Of a stretch of DNA of 64,000 bases, positions 1-9,020 are shown in pieces. The notes under the pieces are model-generated. The model worked only from the letters and a program-made list of their open reading frames with translations, made no database searches and was not told the DNA's origin. The stretch is from Candidatus Faeciplasma pullistercoris (GTDB lineage: Bacteria > Bacillota > Clostridia > Oscillospirales > Ruminococcaceae), in assembly GCA_018715525.1 (NCBI GenBank), contig DVLL01000021.1, positions 225,634-289,633 on the forward strand, read 5' to 3'. Every line of letters starts with the position of its first letter. The stretch's first letter is position 1. The translations under genes were made by a program, and so were the position numbers.

Positions 1-1
1 T

Positions 2-565
2 TTGGGAATCTGCGTCGGAGACATTGTCTGCTTTGAGCCGAGGACAAAGGTTACACGCTCCGGATACATAAAATCAAGATTTCTTGACGATAAGCTCTCT
101 GTAGGAATACTTCTTGGTCTGGCGAAATACATAAGCGACAGCTCTGCAAAGCTTTCAAGAAAAGTATACCTTCATGTTACGGTATATGAAGAGGTCGGTC
201 ACGGAGGCTCGGCGTCAATTCCTCGGGGAGTCACAGAAGCGATAAGCGTTGACATGGGCTGTGTAGGAGACGGACTGGAGTGCACCGAAAGAAAGGTATC
301 TATATGCGCGAAGGACTCGGGAGGGCCGTACAGCTATCAGGTAGTTACCGAGCTTATCAACGCCGCTAAAAAGGAAAACGCCGACTACGCGGTCGATGTA
401 TACCCTCACTACGGCTCCGATGTCGAAGCTACGCTTCGCTCGGGAGCGGACGTACGCCATGGACTTATCGGAGCAGGAGTATACGCCAGCCACGGATATG
501 AGCGCAGCCACCGCGACGGAGTATATAACTCCATAAAGCTGCTGAAAGGATATCTGAATGTTTAA
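2..565 (+). CDS. M42 family metallo-aminopeptidase, C-terminal part
   Basis: The open frame runs in from the left edge, so the N-terminus is missing; only the last 187 residues or so are visible. M42 enzymes are cytoplasmic, dinuclear-metal aminopeptidases that form large tetrahedral assemblies and trim peptides. The family residues are visible in order: FLDDK with the bridging Asp, EEVGHGGS with the catalytic and metal-binding Glu pair, SVDMG with a metal Asp, and the metal His in SHGYERSH close to the end. The stop overlaps the start of the next gene by 8 bases, so the two are probably translated together. Family assignment is firm; the exact substrate is unknown. Confidence 0.9.
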   Translation: MGICVGDIVCFEPRTKVTRSGYIKSRFLDDKLSVGILLGLAKYISDSSAKLSRKVYLHVTVYEEVGHGGSASIPRGVTEAISVDMGCVGDGLECTERKVSICAKDSGGPYSYQVVTELINAAKKENADYAVDVYPHYGSDVEATLRSGADVRHGLIGAGVYASHGYERSHRDGVYNSIKLLKGYLNV

Positions 566-1010
566 AACGACATTTCGCAGAATATCGCCAAATGACCGCG
601 AAGAGTTCATAAAAATGTCAAAGGAGTTCTATTCCTCTGAGGCGGTGCTTTCAGATATAGACCCAAATTTTCACGAAAACGCCTTTGACGAGCTTATGCG
701 CTCAGATGAATATCTTGTCTGCTATATCTTTGAATCAGGCTCTGATATAGTCGGCTACGGACTGCTAAACAAGATGTTTACACATGAAGTGGGCGGACTC
801 ACCGTCTGGATAGAAGAGCTCTATGTCCGCGACGGCTTCAGAGGGCGCGGAATAGGCGGGCAGTTTCTTAGATTTGTTGAATCGGAAATACCGGCAAAAA
901 GGTACCGCCTCGAGACCGAACCGGAAAACGAAGGAGCTTGGGCTCTGTATTCGCGTCATGGCTATAGCCGCTTGGGATATGACCAGATGTATAAAGATAT
1001 ACAGCCCTGA
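558..1010 (+). CDS. GNAT family N-acetyltransferase
   Basis: A complete 150-residue single-domain GNAT. These transfer an acetyl group from acetyl-CoA to an amine. The acetyl-CoA loop is visible as RGRGIGGQFL at about residues 95-104, after a strand containing VWIEELYVRDGFRG, and the C-terminal part ENEGAWALYSRHGY is the usual beta-bulge/helix with the Tyr. The start overlaps the upstream peptidase by 8 bases, which points to translational coupling. The substrate cannot be told from the sequence. Confidence 0.88.
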   Translation: MFKTTFRRISPNDREEFIKMSKEFYSSEAVLSDIDPNFHENAFDELMRSDEYLVCYIFESGSDIVGYGLLNKMFTHEVGGLTVWIEELYVRDGFRGRGIGGQFLRFVESEIPAKRYRLETEPENEGAWALYSRHGYSRLGYDQMYKDIQP

Positions 1011-1093
1011 GTCAACCAGTTTACCTGTGTGCTTGCCACGTGCCTTGTGCTATAGCTCCTTTACCGAGTTCGTATCTCGTACCGTTTTTTTGA

Positions 1094-1122
1094 TTGCTTT
1101 TTTTGAATTCACCTGTTATAAT
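1094..1122 (+). promoter_or_regulatory. Sigma-A-type promoter before the fucosidase gene
   Basis: TTGCTT at 1094-1099 and TATAAT at 1117-1122 are separated by exactly 17 bases. It lies in the 175-base gap after the GNAT gene and would start a leader of about 55 bases before the fucosidase. Confidence 0.55.
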
Positions 1123-1185
1123 GTCCTTGTAGCACTTGTTGCTTTAATTTTACAATGAAAGGCTTGTGTTAAAACGGAAAAATAC

Positions 1186-2646
1186 TTGGAACATATTGAT
1201 GAAGTAATCAAAAACGGAAAATACAAGGACAGCTGGGAGTCCTTGCAGCAATACGAGGTTCCGCAATGGTATCGTGACGCAAAGTTCGGAATCTTTATAC
1301 ACTGGGGCGTGTACTCTGTCCCCGCTTATGCCAACGAATGGTATCCAAGAAACATGTACATTCAGGGCTCTGATGAATTTAAGCACCATGTCGAGACCTA
1401 TGGGAACCATGAGAAGTTCGGCTACAAGGATTTTATTCCCATGTTCAAGGCGGAAAAATTTGATCCTGCCGAATGGGCAAGGCTTTTCAAAGAAGCGGGA
1501 GCGCAGTATGTAGTTCCTGTGGCAGAGCACCATGACGGCTTCCAGATGTATAAGAGCGAGCTTTCACACTGGAACGCATACGAAATGGGTCCTCACAGAG
1601 ATGTTTTGGGAGAGCTTTCACTTGAATTTAACCGCCTTGGTCTTGTGACCTGTGCCTCCAGCCACAGAGTTGAGCACTGGTTCTTCATGGGTCACGGCAA
1701 GGAGTTTCCATCAGACATAAAAGAACCTCTTAAGCGAGGCGATTTCTATTGGCCGTCAATGCCTGAGCGCGGACATCAGGACATTTTCTCAAAGCCCGAG
1801 CCGACCCAGGAATACCTTGAGGACTGGCTTATGCGGTGCTGCGAGATAGTAGACAGATACCGTCCGAGGCTGGTTTACTTCGACTGGTGGATCCATCACA
1901 GCGCTGTCAAGCCGTACCTTAAAAAATTCGCCGCCTATTACTACAACCGAGCCGAGGAGTGGGGCGAAGGCGTGGTAATAAACTACAAGCACGACGCCTT
2001 TGAGTTCGGTACGGCAGTAGTTGACATCGAACGCGGACAGTTTGCCGACGCCAAGTCGTATATATGGCAGACTGACACCGCTGTCGCAAATAATTCATGG
2101 GGCTACACAGAAAACAACACCTACAAATCCTCTACACAGATAATCAGGGACATGTGCGACATAGTCTCTAAAAACGGCAGGCTTCTTCTCAACATAGGTC
2201 CGAGATCTGACGGAACAATTCCTGACGAGGACGCCAAGATTCTTCGCGAAATAGGAAGCTGGCTCAAAGTTAACGGTGAAGCCATTTACGGCTGCAAACT
2301 CTGGAGGGTGTCCGCAGAGGGACCGACCGAAATCGAAGAGGGACAGTTCAAGGACTACGGCGAAAAGCCATATACATCGGAGGATATCAGGTTTACCGTC
2401 AATGGCGGAGCAATTTACGCGATATGCCTTAATCCGAGCGAATGCCGAGAGTTTACCGTCAAGTCGTTTGCCGTCGGAGACACAGCCTCCAAGCCGAACT
2501 TCCACGGAATCATTAAAAATATCACGCTGCTCGGAAATGACTGCGAGCTTAATTGGTCAAGAGACGAACAAGGTCTTAAAATCTCTCTTCCTAAGAGCGT
2601 AAGTCTCGGAAATTGCCCGGCGGTATTCAAAATTGCCGTCGACTAA
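1186..2646 (+). CDS. Alpha-L-fucosidase, GH29, cytoplasmic
   Basis: GH29 enzymes release terminal alpha-L-fucose with retention. The N-terminal FGIFIHWGVYSVPA and HHDGFQMY stretches and the likely nucleophile Asp in VYFDWWIHH (about residue 230) are typical, and the 486-residue length fits catalytic domain plus small C-terminal beta domain. There is no signal peptide, so it should act on imported fucosylated oligosaccharides inside the cell. The only usable start in frame after the TGA at 1156 is the TTG at 1186, with just a weak purine stretch before it. It is followed after 24 bases by pyruvate kinase, an unusual pairing. Confidence 0.93.
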   Translation: MEHIDEVIKNGKYKDSWESLQQYEVPQWYRDAKFGIFIHWGVYSVPAYANEWYPRNMYIQGSDEFKHHVETYGNHEKFGYKDFIPMFKAEKFDPAEWARLFKEAGAQYVVPVAEHHDGFQMYKSELSHWNAYEMGPHRDVLGELSLEFNRLGLVTCASSHRVEHWFFMGHGKEFPSDIKEPLKRGDFYWPSMPERGHQDIFSKPEPTQEYLEDWLMRCCEIVDRYRPRLVYFDWWIHHSAVKPYLKKFAAYYYNRAEEWGEGVVINYKHDAFEFGTAVVDIERGQFADAKSYIWQTDTAVANNSWGYTENNTYKSSTQIIRDMCDIVSKNGRLLLNIGPRSDGTIPDEDAKILREIGSWLKVNGEAIYGCKLWRVSAEGPTEIEEGQFKDYGEKPYTSEDIRFTVNGGAIYAICLNPSECREFTVKSFAVGDTASKPNFHGIIKNITLLGNDCELNWSRDEQGLKISLPKSVSLGNCPAVFKIAVD

Positions 2647-2670
2647 CAGACCACAGAAAGGAAATTGCAA

Positions 2671-4083
2671 ATGAGAAAAACAAAAATAATATGCACAATA
2701 GGTCCGGCTTGTCAGGACGAAGAAACCATGAGGCAGCTTATGCTTGCCGGAATGAATGTAGCAAGACTCAACTTCTCTCATGGTACGCACGAAGACCACC
2801 TTCAAAAGATCAATACCATCAAGAAGGTAAGAACCGAACTCGGTCTTCCGGTAGCCATTATGCTTGATACCAAAGGACCCGAGTACAGGATAAGAGCCTT
2901 TGAAAACGGCAGCGTCAATCTTAAGCCTGGCGACGAGTTTATCTTCACGACCGAAGATGTGACAGGAAACGAAAAGCAGGTATCCGTTAACTACAAGGAG
3001 CTTGCTCATGAGCTTGAAAAGGGCGATATAATACTTCTCAACAACGGGCTTCTCTCATTTGAAGTTACATCTGTCGACGGAATAAGAGTATATACTACCG
3101 TAAAGGAAGGCGGAGAGCTCTCAAACAACAAATCAATGAGCTTCCCCACCAAGCTCCTCAAGCAGAAGTATCTGAGTGAGCAGGATAAATCCGACCTTCT
3201 CTTCGGAATAGAAAACGATGTTGACTTTGTTGCCTGCTCGTTTGTTTCATGCAAGCAGGATGTCCTTGATATAAAGAATTTCCTTAGGGAAAACGGCGGC
3301 TCGGATATCGACATAATAGCTAAAATAGAAAATCAAGCAGGCGTGGACAACATTGAAGATATATCTGAAGCTTGCGAGGGAATTATGATAGGCAGGGGCG
3401 ACATGGGTGTTGAGATACCGTTTGAGAAGCTTCCCGCTATCCAGAAGACGCTTATCACCAAATGCAGGCTCTTGGGAAAAAGAGTTATAACCGCCACCGA
3501 AATGCTTGAGTCTATGATCCACAATCCCCGCCCGACAAGAGCGGAGACCTCCGACGTAGCTAACGCTGTGTACGACGGAACAAGCGCAGTAATGCTCTCC
3601 GGAGAAACAGCCGCCGGCAAGTACCCTGTTCTGGCCGTCAAGACAATGGCAAAGATTTGCGAGACCACTGAGCAAAGCATAGACTACACTAAGCTATTCA
3701 GAACCTCGGAGTTCCAAATCAAGAACACCGTAGACGCAATATCTCACGCCACATGTGGAATGGCGATAGATGTAAACGCCAAGGTAATCGCCGTATGCTC
3801 CCTCTCAGGAATGACCGCGAGAATGGTATCGAGATTCCGCTCACCCGTAGATATACTCGGTCTTACGACTGACGAAAAGACTTGCCGCAAGCTTTCACTC
3901 TCGTGGGGAGTTTCTCCCTATGTCTGCGACACCTTTGACTCTACCGATGTTCTCTTCTACACCGCCAAGAGAATGGCAAGAGACGTCTTCAAGCTCAAGA
4001 GCGGAGACAAGATGGTGGTCACCGGAGGAATAACAAACGGAGTCTCCGGCAACACCAACCTCATCAAGGTAGATACATTCTAA
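2671..4083 (+). CDS. pyk: Pyruvate kinase
   Basis: Converts phosphoenolpyruvate and ADP to pyruvate and ATP, the last step of glycolysis. Visible landmarks: IICTIGPA at the N-terminus, MLDTKGPE, the catalytic-Lys strand IIAKIENQ, and GRGDMGVEIP with the metal-binding Asp. Length is 470 residues, the standard form without the extra C-terminal phospho-histidine-like domain seen in Bacillus. The ATG at 2671 has a clear AGAAAGGA site; a TTG six bases upstream is less likely. It sits 24 bases after the fucosidase stop and probably shares its message. Confidence 0.97.
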   Translation: MRKTKIICTIGPACQDEETMRQLMLAGMNVARLNFSHGTHEDHLQKINTIKKVRTELGLPVAIMLDTKGPEYRIRAFENGSVNLKPGDEFIFTTEDVTGNEKQVSVNYKELAHELEKGDIILLNNGLLSFEVTSVDGIRVYTTVKEGGELSNNKSMSFPTKLLKQKYLSEQDKSDLLFGIENDVDFVACSFVSCKQDVLDIKNFLRENGGSDIDIIAKIENQAGVDNIEDISEACEGIMIGRGDMGVEIPFEKLPAIQKTLITKCRLLGKRVITATEMLESMIHNPRPTRAETSDVANAVYDGTSAVMLSGETAAGKYPVLAVKTMAKICETTEQSIDYTKLFRTSEFQIKNTVDAISHATCGMAIDVNAKVIAVCSLSGMTARMVSRFRSPVDILGLTTDEKTCRKLSLSWGVSPYVCDTFDSTDVLFYTAKRMARDVFKLKSGDKMVVTGGITNGVSGNTNLIKVDTF

Positions 4084-4139
4084 GTTGATTGCAGGATAAA
4101 ATTCTATCTTCTGTACACCACCATATACGGAATAAACTG

Positions 4140-4168
4140 TTGACAGTAGGCGCAGGACATGGTATACT
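4140..4168 (+). promoter_or_regulatory. Consensus promoter of the ZTP-riboswitch operon
   Basis: TTGACA (4140-4145), a 17-base spacer, TATACT (4163-4168). Transcription would begin near 4175, immediately before the riboswitch. Confidence 0.85.
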
Positions 4169-4171
4169 CTT

Positions 4172-4250
4172 GGTGTGATTTCCGTTACTGACGGTATGTG
4201 GTTAAACACAGTGGAAGCGGAAACGATAAAATGCCGACCGTCTGGGCAGT
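4172..4250 (+). ncRNA. ZTP (pfl) riboswitch
   Basis: The 3' element CCGTCTGGGCAG at about 4238-4249 matches the highly conserved pfl/ZTP motif end, and the internal part with ACACAGTGGAAGCG matches the usual first-domain junction. It is preceded by a consensus promoter and its last bases form the 5' arm of a terminator. Known role: sensing ZMP/ZTP (AICAR phosphates), which accumulate when 10-formyl-tetrahydrofolate is short, and turning on folate C1 genes. The genes downstream (glyA, fhs) are exactly the expected regulon. The recognition is by motif and context; no covariance model was run. Confidence 0.85.
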
Positions 4251-4285
4251 ACTACTCTGTAATTTTGAGTGGTCTGCCCTTTTTT
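4244..4285 (+). terminator. Riboswitch-controlled intrinsic terminator
   Basis: GGGCAG at 4244-4249 pairs with CTGCCC at 4274-4279, followed by a run of T. The 5' arm overlaps the conserved ZTP-riboswitch 3' element, so ligand binding and terminator formation compete. Confidence 0.85.
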
Positions 4286-4311
4286 ACTATTTGATTTTTA
4301 GGGGGCTGTGT

Positions 4312-4935
4312 GTGTCTAAGTGGAAAACAATAGTAAGCGGCATCGCCTCCGGCGCACTTGTCGGAATAGGCGGAGCGGTATACCTAAGCTGTGACAATAA
4401 GTATGTCGGAGCGGTTCTGTTTTCAGTCGCGCTGATAAGCATATGCTACCTTGGGCTATATCTGTTCACCGGCAAAATTGGATTTGTCGCCGAAGAATTC
4501 AAAAAGAGTATGCTGTGGCAGCTTCCTTTAGGACTTTTAGGCAACTTTATAGGGGCTACAGCGCTCGGGTATCTCATATCCTTTGCAAAGCCCGCTCTGA
4601 GACAAGCAGCCGCTTCCGCGTGCGCTTCAAGGCTGGAAAACGGGTTTATGCAGACGCTCGTTCTCGGCGCTATATGCGGAGTGCTGATGTACATCGCAGT
4701 AAAAATATTTAAAAGCGGCAACAACCCAATAGGCATTATATTTGGCATACCGGTCTTTATCCTTAGTGGGTACGAGCACTCTATAGCAGACATGTTCTAT
4801 TTTGCGCTTGCAAATATGCTTACCCCCCATTATCTTATATTCATAACAGCGGTTGTTTTGGGCAACGCCGTTGGAGCCGCAGCTATGGCGCTGCTTGTAC
4901 GGCTTTCCGTTGAAAAATCAATAGGCAATAAATAA
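4312..4935 (+). CDS. Formate/nitrite transporter (FNT) family channel
   Basis: About 207 residues with roughly six hydrophobic helices. The [11 protein letters not shown] stretch after helix 2 corresponds to the FTG-N/K motif of the FNT channel loop, and a GNFIGA stretch follows. FNT pentamers move formate, nitrite or related small acids. I use the GTG at 4312 because an AGGGGG site lies six bases upstream and because a longer frame would run into the riboswitch terminator. It is shorter than typical FocA, but short versions exist in Clostridia. First gene of an operon with glyA and fhs, so formate uptake or release linked to folate C1 metabolism is a reasonable inference. Confidence 0.82.
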   Translation: MSKWKTIVSGIASGALVGIGGAVYLSCDNKYVGAVLFSVALISICYLGLYLFTGKIGFVAEEFKKSMLWQLPLGLLGNFIGATALGYLISFAKPALRQAAASACASRLENGFMQTLVLGAICGVLMYIAVKIFKSGNNPIGIIFGIPVFILSGYEHSIADMFYFALANMLTPHYLIFITAVVLGNAVGAAAMALLVRLSVEKSIGNK

Positions 4936-4961
4936 TTTTAGTAGATAAAGGAGAGATTGTC

Positions 4962-6200
4962 ATGTTTTTTGAAAATCTTAAAAACTTTGACCCGGAGGTA
5001 GCCGCCTCCTGTGAGCGCGAGCTCCAGAGACAGCGCCACAACATCGAGCTCATCGCATCTGAAAACATTGTTTCGGAGGGTGTGCTCCTCGCCGCAGGAA
5101 GCATACTCACAAATAAATATGCTGAGGGCTACCCCGCAAAGAGATACTACGGAGGCTGCATGTATGTAGACGAGGTGGAGCGTCTGGCTCAGGAGCGCGC
5201 CTGCAAGCTGTTCGGCGCAGAGCACGCGAATGTTCAGCCTCACTGCGGAGCTAACGCCAACCTTGCCGTATTCTTTGCGCTTTTACAGCCCGGCGACACC
5301 GTTCTTTCGATGAGCCTTGCTCACGGCGGACATCTCTCCCACGGCTCTCCGGTCAACATCTCCGGAAAATACTTTAAGATAGTTCCCTACGGAGTTTCAG
5401 ACGATACCCAAACTATTGACTACGACGAGGTGGAAAGACTTGCTGTTGAGAACAAGCCAAAGCTCATTCTTGCCGGCGCTTCCGCTTATCCGAGAATCAT
5501 CGACTTCAAGAGATTCCGTGAGATAGCGGACAAGGTTGGAGCTTACCTCATGGTAGATATGGCTCATATCGCCGGTCTTGTCGCTGCGGGACTTCACCCA
5601 AGCCCTGTACCCTACGCTGATGTAGTAACAACCACTACCCATAAGACTCTCAGAGGTCCCAGAGGCGGACTTATACTCTGCAATGAAAATCTTGCAAAGG
5701 CTATTGATAAGGCAATCTTCCCCGGCACTCAGGGCGGTCCTCTTATGCACATCATTGCGGCTAAGGCGGTTGCCTTCGGCGAGGCTCTAAAGCCTGAGTT
5801 CAAGGAGTACCAGGCTCAGATAGTAAAGAATGCTCAGGTTCTCTCAAAGGAGCTTATGGCAAAGGGCATCAACCTCGTGTCCGGCGGAACCGACAACCAC
5901 CTCATGCTCCTTGACCTCAGAGGCACGGGAGTTACCGGCAAGGAGCTCGAAAGAAGACTTGACGAGGTTCACATCACAGCCAACAAGAACGCAATCCCCA
6001 ATGACCCCGAGAGCCCGTTCATAACCAGCGGTATAAGAGTCGGCACTCCCGCAGTCACCACAAGAGGCTTCAAGGAAGAGGAAATGAAGCTTATCGCAGG
6101 CTGGATTTCCGATGTCATCAAGGACTTTGAGGGCAACAAGGACAGAATCACTAAGGAAGTAATCGAGCTTTGCGACCGCTTCCCTATTTATCAGGATTGA
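4962..6200 (+). CDS. glyA: Serine hydroxymethyltransferase
   Basis: PLP enzyme that moves the serine hydroxymethyl carbon to tetrahydrofolate, giving glycine and methylene-THF. 412 residues, full length. Visible: [10 protein letters not shown] near the N-terminus, [13 protein letters not shown], the PLP-lysine motif [14 protein letters not shown] at about 225-238, and the C-terminal [14 protein letters not shown]. Start ATG at 4962 has an AAGGAGAG site. Part of the ZTP-regulated operon, 26 bases after the FNT gene. Confidence 0.97.
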   Translation: MFFENLKNFDPEVAASCERELQRQRHNIELIASENIVSEGVLLAAGSILTNKYAEGYPAKRYYGGCMYVDEVERLAQERACKLFGAEHANVQPHCGANANLAVFFALLQPGDTVLSMSLAHGGHLSHGSPVNISGKYFKIVPYGVSDDTQTIDYDEVERLAVENKPKLILAGASAYPRIIDFKRFREIADKVGAYLMVDMAHIAGLVAAGLHPSPVPYADVVTTTTHKTLRGPRGGLILCNENLAKAIDKAIFPGTQGGPLMHIIAAKAVAFGEALKPEFKEYQAQIVKNAQVLSKELMAKGINLVSGGTDNHLMLLDLRGTGVTGKELERRLDEVHITANKNAIPNDPESPFITSGIRVGTPAVTTRGFKEEEMKLIAGWISDVIKDFEGNKDRITKEVIELCDRFPIYQD

Positions 6201-6242
6201 GTTAACCAAAACACTACAAATATACGAAAGGCAGAGGACATA

Positions 6243-7922
6243 ATGGCAAGCTACAAATCCGACATTGAAATAGCACAGTCTGTTAAGCTGAAGCCTATCA
6301 CAGAAATTGCGGCTGCGGCAGGAATTGACGATAAGTATCTTGAGCAGTACGGCAGGTACAAGGCTAAAGTTGACTACTCTCTTCTTAAGGAAACAACAAG
6401 ACAGGACGGAAAGCTGATACTCGTCACCGCTATCACCCCTACCCCCGCAGGCGAGGGCAAAACAACGACTACCATAGGACTTGCCGACGGTTTGAGAAAA
6501 ATCGGTAAGAACTCGGTCGTAGCCCTAAGAGAGCCCTCATTAGGACCTGTATTCGGCGTAAAGGGAGGCGCTGCCGGCGGAGGATACGCTCAGGTAGTGC
6601 CAATGGAGGACATAAACCTTCACTTTACCGGAGATTTTCACGCTATAGGAGCAGCTAACAATCTTCTTTGCGCCATGCTTGACAACCACATTCAGCAGGG
6701 CAACGAGCTCAGGATAGACCCGAAAAAGATCACGCTGCGGCGCTGCGTGGATATGAACGACAGGCAGCTGAGAAATGTCATAGACGGTCTCGGAGGACAG
6801 GCTAACGGAGTTCCGAGAGAGGATGGCTTTGACATTACCGTCGCAACTGAGATGATGGCTGTATTCTGCCTTGCAAGCTCTATAGCAGACCTCAAGGCAA
6901 GACTTTCTAACATGATAGTCGGATATACATACGACGGAAATCCCGTTACCGCGGCTGATCTCAAGGCGGTAGGCGCAATGGCGGCTCTGCTTAAAGACGC
7001 GCTCAAGCCGAACCTTGTGCAGACCCTCGAGCACACTCCCGCGTTTGTTCACGGAGGTCCGTTTGCCAACATTGCCCATGGCTGCAACTCTATCTTAGCC
7101 ACGCGCATGGCACTTAAGACGGGAGACTACGCAGTCACTGAGGCGGGCTTCGGAGCCGACCTCGGAGCGGAAAAGTTCTTGGATATCAAGTGCAGGATGG
7201 CCGGTCTTACTCCATCTGCTGTCGTTATTGTCGCTACGGTAAGGGCTCTCAAGATGCACGGAGGTCTCGCGAAAACCGAGCTTGGCAATGAAAATCTTGA
7301 AGCTCTTGAGAAAGGACTTCCAAATCTTTTAAGGCATGTGTCGAATATAAAGAACGTATACGGTCTTCCATCGGTAGTAGCGGTCAACCGCTTCCCCACT
7401 GATACCGACGCCGAAATTGCTCTCGTTATAAAAAAGTGCAGCGAGCTCGGAGTCAAGGCTATTATGTCTGACGTATGGGCAAATGGCGGAGAAGGAGGAA
7501 AAGAGCTTGCAAAGGAGGTAGTAAGACTCTGTGAGGAGGAAACACCTGACTTTAAGTTCTCTTACCCCGATGACTACAGTCTTGAGGACAAGATAAGGGC
7601 GGTAGTCACAAGAGTATACGGCGGCGACGGCATTATCATCTCGTCGAGTGCACGCAAGGAGATAGACAAGCTCACCGAGTTGGGCTTCGGCAGAATGCCT
7701 GTCTGCATTGCAAAGACTCAGTACTCGTTCTCTGACGACCCGACAAAGTTAGGAGCACCCGAGCACTTCGAGGTGAACATCAAGAAGGTCAAGGTTTCTG
7801 CCGGAGCAGGCTTTGTGGTAGTTCTTACAGGAGACATAATGACTATGCCCGGGCTTCCCAAGAGACCTGTCGCAGAAAAAATAGATGTAGACGAAAACGG
7901 AGTTATCTCCGGACTCTTCTGA
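6243..7922 (+). CDS. fhs: Formate--tetrahydrofolate ligase
   Basis: ATP-dependent formation of 10-formyl-THF from formate and THF, the entry of formate into purine and formyl-Met synthesis. 559 residues with the P-loop [11 protein letters not shown] at about 67-77, FTGDFHAI, and [13 protein letters not shown]. Third gene of the ZTP-riboswitch operon, 42 bases after glyA with a GAAAGG/AGAGG site; ends at a strong terminator. Together with the FNT channel this forms a formate-to-formyl-THF module. Confidence 0.97.
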   Translation: MASYKSDIEIAQSVKLKPITEIAAAAGIDDKYLEQYGRYKAKVDYSLLKETTRQDGKLILVTAITPTPAGEGKTTTTIGLADGLRKIGKNSVVALREPSLGPVFGVKGGAAGGGYAQVVPMEDINLHFTGDFHAIGAANNLLCAMLDNHIQQGNELRIDPKKITLRRCVDMNDRQLRNVIDGLGGQANGVPREDGFDITVATEMMAVFCLASSIADLKARLSNMIVGYTYDGNPVTAADLKAVGAMAALLKDALKPNLVQTLEHTPAFVHGGPFANIAHGCNSILATRMALKTGDYAVTEAGFGADLGAEKFLDIKCRMAGLTPSAVVIVATVRALKMHGGLAKTELGNENLEALEKGLPNLLRHVSNIKNVYGLPSVVAVNRFPTDTDAEIALVIKKCSELGVKAIMSDVWANGGEGGKELAKEVVRLCEEETPDFKFSYPDDYSLEDKIRAVVTRVYGGDGIIISSSARKEIDKLTELGFGRMPVCIAKTQYSFSDDPTKLGAPEHFEVNIKKVKVSAGAGFVVVLTGDIMTMPGLPKRPVAEKIDVDENGVISGLF

Positions 7923-7932
7923 TTGACACATC

Positions 7933-7971
7933 AAGCCGTGAGCTCGGATTCTGGCTCACGGCTTTTGTTTT
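7933..7971 (+). terminator. Terminator after fhs
   Basis: AAGCCGTGAGC (7933-7943) pairs with GCTCACGGCTT (7954-7964) and is followed by TTGTTTTT. Confidence 0.85.
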
Positions 7972-7978
7972 TATGGTG

Positions 7979-8007
7979 TTGCATTTTTTCGTGAAATCGT
8001 ATATGAT
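7979..8007 (+). promoter_or_regulatory. Promoter before the PspC-domain gene
   Basis: TTGCAT (7979-7984) and TATGAT (8002-8007) with a 17-base spacer. Confidence 0.5.
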
Positions 8008-8069
8008 AGGTATTGTGGATATGTATATGATTCGCAGTATTTATATACCATTCAAGGATAGGTGATTTT

Positions 8070-8282
8070 ATGGCAACAAAGAAGCTGTACCGGTCGAGAT
8101 TTAACAAGAAAATTGCGGGAGTATGCGGAGGAATTGCGGAGTATTTCAACATTGACGCCACTATAGTCAGGATAATTTGGGTAGTGCTCGCGTTTATTCC
8201 GTTTATCCCGGCTCTGCTGCTGTACATTATTTTCGCATTAGTTATCCCCGAGAACCCAGACGACACAATAGTTGTTGATTGA
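8070..8282 (+). CDS. PspC-domain small membrane protein
   Basis: 70 residues. The first 30 carry the PspC signature (KLYRSRFNKKIAGVCGGIAE, with DATIVRIIW following), then one hydrophobic segment of about 25 residues with FIPFIPALLLYIIFALVIP. PspC proteins act in membrane-stress responses in proteobacteria; in Clostridia stand-alone short versions are common and their job is not established. Own promoter and own terminator, so a single-gene unit. Confidence 0.85.
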   Translation: MATKKLYRSRFNKKIAGVCGGIAEYFNIDATIVRIIWVVLAFIPFIPALLLYIIFALVIPENPDDTIVVD

Positions 8283-8363
8283 CACGTTAATCGTGGGATA
8301 TTCTCAGTAAAGCAGGTTACTGCTCAATATCGCGATAACTCAGCAAATCTATCAAAAGTAAAA

Positions 8364-8400
8364 GGGACTGCCCATTCTATATAGAGCAGTCTCTTTTTTT
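8364..8400. terminator. Hairpin terminator between pspC-like gene and peroxiredoxin
   Basis: GGGACTGC (8364-8371) pairs with GCAGTCTC (8386-8393), followed by seven T on the plus strand. An A-rich 5' side means it may also end the convergent peroxiredoxin message. Confidence 0.75.
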
Positions 8401-8426
8401 ATTATGCGAGTAGTTGGATTACACTC

Positions 8427-8900
8427 TTATTGCTTGTTTCCGGAAAGGTAGCTTAAAACCTCCTCAGCATTTGTGTCAGGCTTTACCTTGGGCATGACCT
8501 TTTCTATAAAACCCTTCTCGTCTATTATAAATGTCGAGCGGACAACTCCCATGCTCACCTTGCCATAGTTCTTCTTTTCCTGCCATACGCCGTACGCCTG
8601 AATAGCCGACAGCTCCGGGTCGGATAAAAGCGTAAACTCAAGGTTATACTTATCAGCAAATTTGACATGGGACGATACGCTGTCCTTGCTTATTCCTATT
8701 ACCTCAGCGTTGACAGCCTTAAAGCTATCCAGCGACGCCTCATATGCCTGCGCCTGTCTTGTACAGCCGGGAGTGTTGTCCTTAGGATAGAAATAAAGGA
8801 CTACCTTTTTCCCTAAAAACTGAGACATGGTAACTGTGTTGCCGTTCTTATCCTGCAAGCTGAAATCCGGGGCTTTAACGCCCGGCTCGAGTAATGACAT
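8427..8900 (-). CDS. bcp: Peroxiredoxin of the BCP/PrxQ type, one cysteine
   Basis: Thiol peroxidase reducing hydrogen peroxide and organic peroxides. 157 residues from the ATG at 8900, chosen for its AGGAGGAGA site; a longer frame upstream has no such site. The peroxidatic Cys lies in NTPGCTRQAQ. The resolving Cys that many BCPs carry five residues later is Gln here, and there is no other Cys in the protein, so it must rely on an outside thiol. Single gene between two hairpins. Confidence 0.93.
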   Translation of the reverse strand: MSLLEPGVKAPDFSLQDKNGNTVTMSQFLGKKVVLYFYPKDNTPGCTRQAQAYEASLDSFKAVNAEVIGISKDSVSSHVKFADKYNLEFTLLSDPELSAIQAYGVWQEKKNYGKVSMGVVRSTFIIDEKGFIEKVMPKVKPDTNAEEVLSYLSGNKQ

Positions 8901-8968
8901 ACTATCTCCTCCTAAGTTAAATTTAATTACAGCATAATTATACGACATATCTCTGAAAAATGCAAATA

Positions 8969-9007
8969 GAAAGCCATCTCGCTCAAATCAAGCAAGATGG
9001 CTTTTTG
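8969..9007 (-). terminator. Terminator after the xylanase gene
   Basis: AAAGCCATCT and AGATGGCTTT form a 10 bp stem in the gap between the xylanase stop and the peroxiredoxin start; T-rich on the minus-strand 3' side. Confidence 0.7.
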
Positions 9008-9020
9008 AATTAGCTAAGGA

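Noticed and set aside
3247..3680. Minus-strand frames of 115-142 codons opposite pyk
   Set aside because: Antisense shadows of a highly conserved gene; no ribosome sites. The same goes for frames opposite glyA, fhs, hsdR and others.
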